Positions 9,010 to 21,000 of a stretch of DNA of 64,000 nucleotides are shown one piece after another (within the stretch, counting starts at the first letter, position 1; each line of letters begins with the position of its first letter). The notes under the pieces were generated by a model. The model saw only the letters and a list, made by a program, of their open reading frames with translations. It was not told where the DNA came from and ran no database searches. The stretch comes from Helichrysum umbraculigerum. Taxonomy: Eukaryota > Streptophyta > Magnoliopsida > Asterales > Asteraceae. The position numbers were made by a program, and so were the translations under genes. The stretch covers positions 64,538,001-64,602,000 of the forward strand of contig CATIUR010000006.1 in the NCBI GenBank assembly GCA_949592205.1, given 5' to 3'.

Positions 9010-11154
9010 ATGGCTAATATCATATTCATGGATATACCTGTTGGCACTGGATTTTCGTATGCCAAAACATCGCAAGCATGGAGGAGCAGTGATTCCCTTG
9101 TCGTTGCTAATGCATATGAATTTATAAGAAAGGTATACATATATGCGTATCCATGATTCTATACAAGAGCTATCTCAGTAAAACTGTAAAATAAATACAA
9201 ATCTATATCACAATAACTTAACGATGCAGTGGTTCAAGAAGCATCCTACGTTTCTCAGTAATCCATTGTACATAACTGGGATTTCATACATGGGACTTGT
9301 CGTTCCTAGAGTTACCTCGGCGGTATATAGTGGTAACAATTGTTTCTCTACTTTAAAAACAATCAACGTTTAGTCTACACGTAATGAAAGAGTAAATAAA
9401 GTTATGGATAGTGAACTATTCTGTTTATCGCCTATATATTTCTGTTTTTTAGGCAACGAACAAGGGATTCATCCTAAGTTGAACATCAAGGTAAATTAAG
9501 GTCAAACTTAAATTTTATAACAATGATTTATAAGTGAATTTTGAGTTTATGTGCTTGCTTGCATTTTGGTGTAGGGCTACTTGCTCGTGAACCCTTTTAC
9601 GGATAGGTTTATAAATCTTAATACAAGGTATGCATATGCTAATCGAGCTGCACTTATAGATGATGAGCTATACGAGGTACTACTTAATTTGAGTACGTCA
9701 TTTACTTTGCAATTCACTTATCGTTTTAATCCTATACTTCTAAATGCCATATGATTTTGATTACACAGACAGCGAAAGAAAATTGTGGAGGTAACTTCAT
9801 AAATGTTGATCTAAATAATACATTGTGTTTGAATAGCCTTGTACCTATGAATGATGTGAGTTAGTAACATATGTCCCTCTCTCTTTTCTTTTAAAGTGAT
9901 AGCATAATCACCTCACATATATGTTCTAACTTAATAATACTTGTATTCATTTACAGTGCATAGCTAAAATTGATATAAACTCCATTTTGGATCCACTCTG
10001 CAATAGAACAGATCCAAAACAATTTTGCCGGGTATATTTTACACCACGATATTTTACCTTTGAGTTACATATTTTTGTGTAAGTGTCTTAGATTTTTAAC
10101 CTCTCTTACTCATATATTTTATCTATACAGGATTCCATCTATTCATATTCTAATATTTGGGTAAACACAGAATCTGTCCAAGAAGCTCTCCATGTTCGAA
10201 AGGTGCTTTAATCATATGTTTTAGAAGGAAACATTGATCACTTGTGCTACTAATTAACAGCTGAGGAGATTTTGAAACTGTTATTAAATATTTGTGATGT
10301 GATCATGCAGGAAACAGTGAACAATTTTCAGTACTCAAATACAAGCATTCGTGGGAAATTTGGGATAGTAAACGGCACATATTACTCTGATGATATTTTC
10401 AGTAGTGTGTCCATACATAAACAACTTACTACCAAAAATTGTCATGCTTTGATCATCAAGTAAACTCATGTTTAAAAAGTTATTATTATAATATGGATGT
10501 CTTGCTTATGTTATATATGGAGTATCTTTTATAGTTTTAAGATGAGTTGAATTGGTTTATTTGCAGTGCTGATCTGGACTTCAACTTTCCATATGTGGGT
10601 ACAAGACAATGGATAAATAGTCTCAAACTCAATGTCAAGAGCATATGGAAACCGTGGTTCGTTCGTAATCAAGTTGCTGGGTGAGCTTAAGTTCCTAATT
10701 ATGCTTACACTTGGTTAATATTTAAGGAAAAACTTAGGAGAACAGTGTTACAAATATGTGCTTTCACAAGTAATTCCACATTAGGTAATCGACAATCTAC
10801 AATATGATGTGGCCATTTTTTTGTTATGTAGATATCAGAAGACATACACAAAGGCCAACTACACTTTGGAGTACGCATTTATTAAGGTAAGAAATGTATG
10901 ATTATTTATTAATCACACGGTTATGTATTAATGATCATATTAATTATCTTATTTTGTAGTACTTATTTTAGTATGATATTCTACTATTCATGTTGATAAA
11001 AAGATCATTGTAACAATTGAGTTCATATGAATCATAGAGTAAACATGACAGATTAAAATGGGTTTTGCAGGGTGCGGGTCATTCAGTAGCACGGTACAAG
11101 CCTGAAGAAGCCCAGTTCATTGTGGAGACATGGCTTGCTTCGCAGATTGATTAG
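9010..11154 (+). CDS. Serine carboxypeptidase-like protein (SCPL), last 11 exons
   Basis: Exons: 9010-9132, 9230-9332, 9453-9490, 9575-9676, 9769-9855, 9957-10031, 10131-10202, 10311-10459, 10567-10680, 10832-10886, 11071-11154. All junctions are GT-AG and in frame, giving 333 codons plus TAG. Family signatures: MANIIFMDIPVGTGFSYA, YITGISYMGLVVP around the nucleophile Ser, GYLLVNPFTD, CNRTDP, the acid region ADLDFNFPYVGT, and GAGHSVARYKPEEA with the triad His. The usual GDSYSG is GISYMG here: the nucleophile is kept but two neighbours differ. The clade resembles plant SCPLs that work as secreted or vacuolar hydrolases or as acyltransferases using glucose esters. The N-terminal third (signal peptide, GGPGCS region) is not seen; it should lie left of the window beyond the Ty3 insertion. 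Whether the gene still works is unknown. Confidence 0.88.
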
Positions 11155-12500
11155 CATACTTTTTACGTACAGTAATATATTAACTAATTTACTCACAATA
11201 ATCATCAGTTTCACTACTATATATGTTATGTTACTAGATTAATATGTCAAATATGGAACTTAATTAAGTTATTTGAGCTTTGAATAAGAATGTTGAAATG
11301 TATCACGATTTGCATAACAGAGTTGTAGCAGTAGCAACATCGTTTGAATCCAAGTTCGAGTTTAGTACGTTGTACTTGAAACTGCCTTTTCAAATGTTTG
11401 TGTTATCCGTATAAATTATGCGATAACATCTTGCTTCATACAATCCGAACCGTGATCGACTTCCAATATAATTATTATAAGAATGTCTTCTGAACAAAAC
11501 TTGTCAACAAGACGTTTCTAACAAACGATATAGAAGTTTACACAAAACAATACTGACACACATGAATAAATGACAGTAAATTTACAAATACATAAAATGA
11601 TATCTGATATGTGTATATGCATATAGCCTATTGGTAGAGACATGCAACATAAAAACGAAAGTTACGGGTTCAATTTCCATCGTCCATTTGTCCCCATGTT
11701 TTTTTAACTGTGCTTACACGATTTACCTATCTCATGTTGACAGTGGACGGGTCAGTGGGGACCACCAGAATTAAGTGAAATATTTTTCCAATGTATAAAC
11801 TTCTCATTAACAAACTCTATTGTATTAGAGTCGTCTTATCTTAAAAATCATATAATCATATAATTAAATAAGCCTAATCCTCATCAACGCCTGGTCTCAT
11901 CCTTCTTTATAATGGAATGGGAGATGGGATCAAGAGAGTATGGGATTTTTGGAGAGAATAGGAGAACCAATGAGAATGCTCCATTCTCATTAAAGGAGGA
12001 AGGGTATTTCCGTCATTAGCAAATTACCCTGATAAAATTAAAAAAGAAAAGAAAATAATTAGAAATAGAAAATACGCTAGTAGCAGCGATTGAAGAAATT
12101 AAGGTTTCAACTTCAAAAATCCCTGCAACCTACAAATATACAATCGTAATCGTTTTGATATATGTTACGAATTTCAAGTAATTGATGCTGCAAATTCATC
12201 TAATTGAAGATGAGATTTAGAACCGATTTATCATACGTGATTTTCCTCAATTTTTTCTTTGAATAACACGTGATATTGCTAATTGATATATGCTGCGAAT
12301 TTCAAGTAATTTATGTTGTGAATTCCTCCAATTGAAGATGCGATCACGAATGGATTCATCGTATGTAAGTTTGTTTCTTTTTATTCTGAATGATATATGA
12401 TGTTAGTAATTGAAATCTACTATGAGTTTCACGTAATAGATGTTGCGAATTTATCTAACTGAAGAACTGATTACAGATTAATTATTCATCTTTGATGTTG
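11155..12500. other. Intergenic stretch after the SCPL gene
   Basis: AT-rich DNA with no coding exon that I can support. It contains the SCPL 3' flank (shared with about 17100-17300) and one tRNA-like element near 11615-11760. A GA-rich block at 11910-12000 (gggatcaagagagtatggga...) may be the left end of a transposon extending to about 16140, but its match to the right side is weak. Confidence 0.5.
11615..11760 (+). repeat. tRNA-derived SINE candidate
   Basis: TAGCCTATTGG (11624-11634) fits the RNA polymerase III A box TRGYNNANNNG exactly. ggttcaatttcc (from 11667) is a good B box 33 bp downstream. No clear tRNA cloverleaf or target duplication was found, so boundaries are approximate. Confidence 0.45.
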
Positions 12501-12545
12501 CTGATTGATATTTAAAGGAATTGAAGAGATTGCTTTTGTGAACAG

Positions 12546-12925
12546 GTGGCTACATGGAGCAGACATAATGCTAAGGTCAACTTGTTACTTATGTTTGGAG
12601 AACACATCCTTAGTGTTGATGTTGAAGGGAACGTTTTCATATGGGCCTTTAAAGGAATTGAAGAGAATCTCTCTCCAGTTGGACATATTTTGCTAGATAG
12701 TGAATTCACTTCAAGTTGTATTATGCACCAGGACACTTATTTAAACAAGGTATATGTTTAGTTTCAACCAAAGACACGTTTTACTATTCAATCACGCGCT
12801 GCGTTAACTGAATGAAATCACGTAAACATGTTATTCTTGGAAGTCAGGACGGTTCACTTCAACTTTGGAACATCAGCACAAAACAGAAACTCTACAAATT
12901 TAAAGGATGGAAATCATCGATATGT
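12546..12925 (+). pseudogene. UTP21/WDR36 (U3 snoRNP WD40 protein) gene fragment
   Basis: After a cag acceptor, 12546-12749 encodes VATWSRHNAKV, FGEHILSVDVEGNVFIWAFK, LSPVGHILL and CIMHQDTYLNK, ending at AAG|GTATAT. About 80 bp on, 12830-12925 encodes VILGSQDGSLQLWNISTKQK and FKGWKSSI, then stops. These are consecutive segments of the WD40 protein UTP21/WDR36, which acts in the small-subunit processome. The second piece lacks a proper AG acceptor and nothing precedes or follows it, so this is a captured or degenerate fragment. A repeat of ttaaaggaattgaagaga upstream (about 12513) suggests local duplication. Confidence 0.75.
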
Positions 12926-13079
12926 TGCTGCTAATGATATCAATGGAATTTAAACGATGTAGATAGATTCCTGATGCTACCAGAAAAAGCTTTTAATGTT
13001 CAAATACCTAAAAGGAGATCAATCTAGACAATCACAAGTTATTGCACATTTGATTATATCTATGTATCACATGAGTTAA

Positions 13080-14520
13080 ACTATTGTAACACGTGTGTTA
13101 TGTCATTGTAACACATTGCACATTTGATTCCCACATCTGTATCACATTACTTAAACTATTGTAGCATATGTTGTGTTAATAACACATTTCTTGTGTTGTG
13201 TTTTCTTGTCACATGAGTTCATTCATCATAACACATGTGTTGTTTGTTTAACACAACACGATATATTACAAAAACACATGTGGTAGTTCTCTGTAATACA
13301 TGTGTTAGTTCTCTGTATCACATGTGTTAGTTATCGGTATCACATGTGTTTGTTCTCTTTATCCACTGTAAAGATATAGTCACCACAAATACAGTTGTTA
13401 ATATTATAAACATGTAACATATGGGTTGTGTTCATGTAACACATGTGTTGTGTTCATGTAACACATGTGTTGTGTTTCTTGTCACGTGAGTTAATTCATC
13501 ATAACACATGTGTTGTTTGTTTAGCACAACACCATATATATTAGAAACAGTGGTAGTTCTCTGTAACAGATGTGTTTAAGTCAATAACACATGTGCTAAA
13601 CTAGTATAACACATGTGTTAATTATCCATTTTAAATTATTACATAAAATGGGTTAAACCACTTTAAAGATATAGTCATTACAAATGTAGTTGTAAATTTT
13701 GAGAACATATAACACATGTGTTGTGTTCATGTAACACATATGTTTTGTTTTCTTGTCACATGAGTTAATTCATCATAACACATGTGTTGTTTGTTTAGTA
13801 CAACACCATATATATTAGAAACACGTGGTAGTTCTCTGTAACACATGTGTTTTAGTCAATAACACATGTGTTAATTCTCCATTTTAGATTACCATATAAA
13901 ATGGATTAAACCACTATAAAATGGGTTAAACCACTGTAAAGATATAGTCACAACAAATGCAGTTGTTAATTTTGAGAACATGTAACACATGTGTTGTGTT
14001 CATGTAACACATGTGTTGTGTTTTCTTGTCACATGAGTTGATTCATCATAACACATGTGTTGTTTGTTTAGCACAACACAATATATTACAAACACATGAT
14101 GTTTCTCTGTAACACATGTGTTTAAGTCAGTAATACATGTGTTAATTCACCATAACACATGTGTTAATTCTCCATAACACATGTGTTAATTCTACATTTT
14201 AGTGTGACTACATAAAATGGGTTAAACCACTTTAAGTATATAGTCACCAAAAATACAATTGTTAATTTTGTGATCATGTAACGTGTGTTGTGTTCATGTA
14301 ACGTGTGTTGTATTCACATAACATGTGTGTTTTTAAAATCTATATAACAAACGTGCAAAATCTAAGATGGATCTAAATAAAAAAGGCACTATAAAAAATA
14401 CTCCATAGTCACATGTGTTATTTGTTGGTAACACATGTGTTACTTGTGCGTAACACATGTGTTACTGGTGGGTAACACATGTGTTACTTAATTAGTACCA
14501 CATGTGTTACTTGTTTAGTA
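13080..14520. repeat. Tandem array rich in the palindrome AACACATGTGTT
   Basis: At least 15 exact copies of the 12-bp palindrome aacacatgtgtt and many near copies are present. They sit inside a higher-order unit of about 275 bp (tgttgtgttcatgtaacaca, cttgtcacatgagttaattc, blocks related to ggttaaaccactgtaaagat) that recurs near 13170, 13440, 13715 and 13990, then fades into simpler spacing to 14520. No protein is encoded. Confidence 0.85.
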
Positions 14521-14668
14521 CCACATTTATTAATAATTGCTAAAGTGTTAATAAAACAATCATGAAATTAAAAGCAGGCTGAAATTATAAAACAAAATTA
14601 GCTTAAAAAAGACGCATAAGCATTACTAAAACATCGGGCAAATATTGTAGTACATCATTACAAATGAT

Positions 14669-15055
14669 CTAAGAAACTTTTTTGAAAGATTGCAGTTCAA
14701 AATACTGTTCAACATCTTCACCAGTAACTTTTGGGTCTTCAAGCCTCTTTTTGTAGTTCGTAATTGCAAACTTGACCATGTTCTTTATCTCTTCATTGGT
14801 GCGTGCATGCAAAAACTCATCAACAAGGGAATGGACCATGTCTTTATGTTGAACTCGTGCAGAAGCATCTTCGCAACAATCTTTTTCTGTAAACGTATAA
14901 GTTACATTCATTGCACACGCCCCTCGATATCCAGACCTCAATTCCATTGAATAAGGAGCCAACCGGTGTTTCATGTGCATTATTGCAAAGACACTACAGT
15001 CCTGACCATGCATCTTCCACACAAGATAAAACAAATGTGAAAAATAGATTAGCAT
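14669..15055 (-). pseudogene. Ulp1-like (C48 protease) C-terminal fragment, probably transposon-borne
   Basis: The 128-codon frame contains WKMHGQDCSVFAIMHMK, which resembles the Q-x-x-G-x-D-C-G block around the catalytic Cys of Ulp1/SENP-type SUMO proteases. It is followed by a helical charged tail. The His and Asp parts of the active site are not seen in this exon. Ulp1-like domains occur in several plant MULE transposons, so the neighbouring palindrome array and captured UTP21 exon may be parts of one composite element. Family call is tentative. Confidence 0.5.
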
Positions 15056-15262
15056 AACTTAAACAACAAAATACATAATATTTTAGCAGAATGTCAAATT
15101 TTATAGCTACTACCACATGTGATACTGAATGCTATTCATATCTCATTACCAGCAATTACAAATCTAAATTGTACATGGAAATACTTACAGAGCAACACAC
15201 ATGATAAAAAATTACATCTAATACACTTATAGAAAGACAGATGCATACATACAAACACTTAA

Positions 15263-15384
15263 AGAGATATACATACATACACTTGAGTACATACATACAT
15301 ACATACATACATACATACATACATACATACATACATACATACATACATACATACATACATACATACATACATACATACATACAC
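15263..15384. repeat. (CATA)n tetranucleotide microsatellite
   Basis: A nearly uninterrupted run of catacatacata, with two short interruptions (about 15283-15295). Any reading frame through it is an artefact. Confidence 0.97.
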
Positions 15385-16300
15385 TTGAGTAAAGTCAGTA
15401 AACAAAGCTTAAAACCCTAGATCAACAAACATATGAATATATACATACAAACTCTAAATCAACATACAGATAAATAAATTCATTATAAGTGATTGAAAAC
15501 AACAAAAAGCATAACATAAAAAGCTTACATTAGTTGCTGGTAAAAGAAAAATCTTCAAAACAGGTTACTCAATGGAATGAATTGAAGTGGAACGACATTA
15601 ATCTCCTGGCCTGATAATGATGCTGGCAGAGTCTCATCATGAACATCCATTTGTATGAACGAATCTAAGTTCAATCGGTGTTTTAATGACGTTTTGAGAG
15701 TTAGGGTTTTGCACAAACCAAATCCGTAAAAATCAAGGTTAGAATGATGAATCTAGAAACCGTGATTCAAGAAATCGATTATTTTACAACAAGAATTAGA
15801 TGAATGAAGCATGAAATCGACGATTTTTGAAGTTTTTTTGGTTAGGGTTTATGTGTGTTCGATGCAAAAGAGATAGCGAGAGAATGAAATATCGTTTCCT
15901 GTGATTTCAAATGACAGTGCAGAAAGAAACCCCTGGAAACAATTAAATGAGACAATTACCATACTACCCCTCCGCCCAAAATATGATATAAACTTATTTT
16001 TCTTAAAATAAAAATGATGATTAATCTGGACCCTTTATTTTGCAAATCCAATGGCTTATATGCATCCTTCCATACTTTTAAAAAACCTTGTACTTCCTAG
16101 ATCTTTTCTCTATGGAATGGATCTCGTAGAACATGTGGACAATTAATGATGTCACATAACTAATTGATGATACTTAAGTAGACTTTGCAAGTGGATAACT
16201 TGTCAGATAACATCAATGGATCATTAAGTAGACTTTTATGTAAGTAACCACGTTTAGTAGTATTTTAATACTCTACATTTATTTTTATTAATAGTTTACG
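15385..16300. other. Intergenic stretch
   Basis: I found no supportable gene. A Met-initiated minus-strand stretch at about 15570-15650 (MDVHDETLPASL...) is too short to name. The segment near 16020-16090, with ttaatctggaccctttattt and caaatccaatggct, looks like plant DNA-transposon terminal sequence. Confidence 0.4.
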
Positions 16301-16305
16301 TCAAT

Positions 16306-16490
16306 GGCGTGTAGCTCAGTTGATAATGAGTGGGGTCATCTTTGCCACGATAAGCACAAGGTCAGGGGTTCAAGCCCTGACACCCCCATAGCCACAACCG
16401 CTGAGTGAGTCAGGTATGCCCCCCACATTATGGAATTGGCAGCCGGTTGTTGGGGAATTAGGGTGTGATGATAATCCTGGATAATCTTTG
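16306..16490 (+). repeat. tRNA-derived SINE or tRNA pseudogene
   Basis: TAGCTCAGTTG (16312-16322) is an exact A box and ggttcaagccc (16367-16377) a B box. The T arm folds perfectly (CAGGG-GTTCAAG-CCCTG), the D arm pairs GCTC with GAGT, and ggcgtgt/acacccc gives 6 of 7 acceptor pairs. The anticodon region is too long and irregular for a working tRNA. The tail past 16400 is non-tRNA sequence, as in SINEs; the 3' end is approximate. Confidence 0.6.
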
Positions 16491-16849
16491 AATCGTGTAA
16501 ACACTTTCTCAATAAGGTATTTCAACTCTATACTGCCTTGGTTCACGAAATCTTAATTGGGATAAGACAAAGACAACACTTTGATTCTTGGTAGAGAATT
16601 CAAAGCAAAATCAGAGAGAATTGGTATGTTTTCGTGTGTTCAAAATGAGGACCAAACTTGTTGTTTTGTCCAGAAACGTTTTGGCGGTTAAATTCGGTTG
16701 GCGGGAACTAACAGTCGCATCGATTCACAAACAGTCGCAACCTTTCGCATATAAGCATTACACCTGTTGATTTTTGGCGGGAAAAACGGGTACTAGGGAT
16801 CCAGATTTAATAGCAATCGAACGCTTATGTTTAATTGATCATATAGATT

Positions 16850-17300
16850 CATATTAATATTTAGGAGTATTTATGCTATATGCCTTATCTTAGTATGATA
16901 TACATTCTGGTAATATTAATAATAACAATAAAAAAAAAATAGAGATTATAATGATAATGGAGTTCATAAATCCATTATATATATAAATGAACATGACACA
17001 TTAAAATGGGTTGTGCAGGGTGCGGGTCATTCAGTAGCATTTTACAAGCCCGAGGAAGCTCAAAGTCCTTGTGGAGACATGGCTTGCTTCTCAGACTGAT
17101 TAGCATACTTTTTGCTATATATAATAAGTGAATTATGTGACCTAAACTCAAGATTGGTTTACTCACAAATACCAGTTTTTACGATATATGTCAGTCGGTT
17201 GATCTGTCAAACATGGAACTTAATAAAAGTTATTTGAGCCTATGAGCTGTGAATACGAATGTTGAAATGTCCCACGATCTACATAATAAAGTGGTGGTGG
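16850..17300 (+). pseudogene. Decayed duplicate of the SCPL last exon and flanks
   Basis: 17019-17103 repeats the SCPL terminal exon (GGT GCG GGT CAT TCA GTA GCA..., then TGGCTTGCTTC) with a cag acceptor and the same preceding intron end (catgacacattaaaatgggtt). A one-base gain after gaagctcaaag shifts the frame, so it closes at TGA instead of the homologous TAG. Downstream flank also matches (gaatgttgaaatgt, 17260-17300). No upstream exons are present, so this is a segmental duplicate, not a gene. Confidence 0.85.
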
Positions 17301-18020
17301 TGGTAGATGATTAAAAGTAAACAATGAATAAATACATTTGGATTTTGCTATTTGTAGCGTTAAAGGCTATGTTTAAGAGTTAGATTCGTGCATAAAAATG
17401 TTGTATATCAGGTTGGTTGGGGGAAGTTATATTCAGGGGTGGGTAATTATTATTAAGGTACAAACATTCAATGCGTGTCTAAATTTCTTATTCATAGCCC
17501 GTAGGGTTACGTATAGCATTTTCCAATACATTTTATGTTGATGGTTATTTCTTATTCAAGAGGGAGGACTTTTATATGAAGTGTAATGAAGTATGAACCA
17601 TTGGATCAAAGACAAAACTTTATTAATGATTATAATTTGTTGGTTGACATTTAAGTAATTGAAACTTTGTCGGAATTGGAATGTTCAAATACATGCATCA
17701 GAATAAGTAGGTTACACTCTTCTCTTCCTCTCTCATCTTGACGCGAAATGGATGTTAAACTGCACAACAGCATAAAAATCAATCTAACCGTAAGTATCAG
17801 ATGTCGAACTATAAGATGCCAAAATAAGCAAGTCAAGCCACGCGATCTTTGGGGTTCACGATTAACCCTTGCTTGACAGATGTTTCCTTTTATTAATCTA
17901 ACTGTTCCGAGTCTTTAACACTATACACTGGCTCTTAAATAATTCATTTGTACAGATGAAACGTGTGCTTTATACCAATAATCTCTACATATATACAATC
18001 TACCACAAAGCACAACAAGA
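17300..18020. other. Intergenic stretch before the PAP14-like gene 3' end
   Basis: AT-rich DNA with no ORF, RNA or repeat that I can name. Its right end should contain the 3' UTR of the minus-strand PAP14-like gene. Confidence 0.4.
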
Positions 18021-18023
18021 ACC

Positions 18024-21000
18024 TTAGATGCTGCTTGCCCGTGTGAACAAGAGTGCAGATCCATTGACACTACGAAGAACTAGCATCCTAGAATCTATGT
18101 ACGTACCACAAACTATCTTTGACAAATCAAACATTTCTGGTGGAATTTGCATCCGAACTTCATTAACCACAGCTTGTGCAGCCTCAATGTCTCTTGTCAA
18201 TGGCTCATTTAATATTAAAGTAACATCAATGTCATTTGACACCAGTTTGATTACAGGAAGACTTGAGGGTGCTTCTCCATGATGTAGCACTTTCCTCCAC
18301 CTATTACCTGATAGTTTCCTGATTGCTGATTCTTGTGCATTGGTGGCACTTGATGGGAAATTTTGGGTATTTGATTCTTCTTTTAGGTAGAGTCGTTTTC
18401 CAGATGTTAATTTGAATGGAGAATTTACTTGAAGTTTTCCATCAACGCCAGTCTTGTCATGTGGCCAATCTTTGCCAACCAGGACCCGGAAGCCGATGCT
18501 GGAGGTGAATGAAAATGGTGGCTTTGGTTTTGATGGTTGGGATATTGTAAGGTACACGTCTCCAATGAACACACGGGAAGGTGGTTGGCGAGTGGTTAAC
18601 CCAATGTGGCGGCCCGTGCAGTACACCAATCTCCATCTTCCAGGTAGCAACCCCAGCCAGTTCTGCAAATATTGAATATGTTTGTAATTGTTGCAATTTA
18701 CACGCATTTACATATGAACAGATCAATTCAGTACATCTCTAATGAGCCAAACGGGTAAATTTGTACACAGAAAAGCTAGAAAGGGAATGGGTCATATAAA
18801 TCGATAGTCTCCTAAATGTATCTCTAGCAAGCCTTTTTCATGAAATTAAAATCTCATTGTAATAATTTCATTTTTGTAGTTTTACTAAACAGAGTTGTTC
18901 TGATGTAAACTTTAGAAGAAATTGTTTAAAAAGTTTCTCGGATGAATCCAACCCGAAACGAAAAAAATATCCGTTCAACAGTTCAAACCACCCGAATTTG
19001 CCACCACTTCATACACGATTATATTCACAGGTAACAAAATGGATTTCACCATATGCGAAATCAGTACAAAAAGGAGAAGGTATATTAATTTCAATACCAA
19101 AAAAATAGATTAAAAAAACACAAACAGATTGAAAATTGTAAAGAGTGGATATATGTTTTTAAGACATTAATTATTTATAGAAAGTGGACTAAAAAGTACT
19201 TGTGGGAACAGCCCAAACTATTTCAACCTGTAAAAAGTGGAAGTGAGAATGATTTTACTAACCTTTCGCCTCGGATAAGGATTCAACATCTCCATTAACT
19301 CAATAAAGTGAGCGAGCCTGATGCGCTGAAGCATAAACAGAAGTATCTTAGATGATTAGTAAACTTAGGTTCCATTTACATCTTTTCAATTAAAGCTACT
19401 TGGAACATGTGAAACAGAGAAAATTACTGCACCAAATGTCAAGAAGGAGCCAGAAAATCAATTAGATGGTTGTAAGCATTTCCTCTTACAGTTACAAAAT
19501 TAAGCAATACCTGTTGTTGGCCATATATGTACTCCTCGGTAATTTTAACTGCAGTTGATCCCAGACTCCACCTGACGATGTTCATCGACGGGTTCACCCG
19601 CCATCGTGGTCCACACAGAAATGGGTGTCTTAGAGCATCTAAACATCTGCAAGATAGTCCCGATGCATCAGTTGATACAAGAAATAAACTAATAGATGTG
19701 ACAAATCGGCCTATTTAAATGGATCAATCAGGTTATGTTTTATCTCAAACAGTGATACTAGAACAAAATTCCCTCAAAAGAATTTATTTTTTAAAGTCAC
19801 TCAAAGTGTCTGTTTAATGTATAGAACCTCCTAAATCATATTATTAAAATTAGCGAACTATTACTGACATAATAATATATAAAAAACTTAAACAAAATGA
19901 TGGACAGAACTGTTTCGGTAAACCAAAACCAACCTATATCACAAAATTACCCTTTTCAAATCCATTTTGACCTGTTAACCCACCCACCCATTTTGCCAAC
20001 TCTTAACACTAATCTTGCTTACAATGAAATCACAACTGTAACACCCGCCAAATTAGGACTAGTAATTAGTGCCTAATCATACGTTAATACATGTAATTAG
20101 TTCTGTGTTAGGCTAATTAATGTATCGAATTATATATATTGTTGAATATATATGGAAATGCGATTTGATTAAATCGTACGCAATTTAAATCGAATGTATT
20201 TCGATTCCATAAAATACGGACGTTGGTGACCAATTTTATTAAGTAACACTGTTATGTTAAGAATATCATTTTAATAATGCTCGAATTACAATTCGTATCG
20301 TACAAACAGAACTTGCACAATTTAAAATATTTAACGCGCAAACTAACTCACATTTTATAACTCAAATATAAATTGATTAGTAAAACATTTAAATAAAATA
20401 TCGCGTAATAATTTGTATTTTAAAACATACCATTTAATTTGTAAAATAATTATTTAACGTTTAAACGACGGAGCAAACGAACACCGCACGGAGCGGAAAC
20501 GCGGGGCGAAAAATGGGAGGATAACCTCCCATTCCCCACCATTTTCTTTCATTTCATTTCTTCTTCCTATCTCTCTTCCCTCTTTTCTCTCAAACTACAC
20601 CATCACCACCACCATACAAATACACCAAATAACACCTCAAAACGACCGTAAATCGCCATACTCGTTTGGAGAAAAACGTTCACCTATTCCCGATCTACAA
20701 CGCTATCTTTTCGGATTTCTCATCCGACACTTTGTAAGTTTCCGACAAATCCCGAAATCTCTCGTTTTTAAGTGTTTTCACCTTCTAGTTGTTTGTTTAA
20801 GCTTATAATGTCCATATTTGGGTTGGGTAAAAGTTTTAGACCGAACGGAAACCGAAAAACTCGTTTTCGACACATTTTCCGGCCAACAGACCGCTACGTC
20901 GCAGTTGGCCCAGAATTTATGCGACGTCAGCTTCTACGTCGCAAAACCCCTCGTGACGTCGCATGGTGCGACGTCAGTCACAACGTCGCATTAATTTGCG

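Noticed and set aside
15156..15380. ORF of repeated Met-Tyr-Val-Cys
   Set aside because: Translation of the CATA microsatellite.
16312..16390. A functional tRNA gene
   Set aside because: The anticodon and variable region is too long and irregular to fold, despite good T and D arms.
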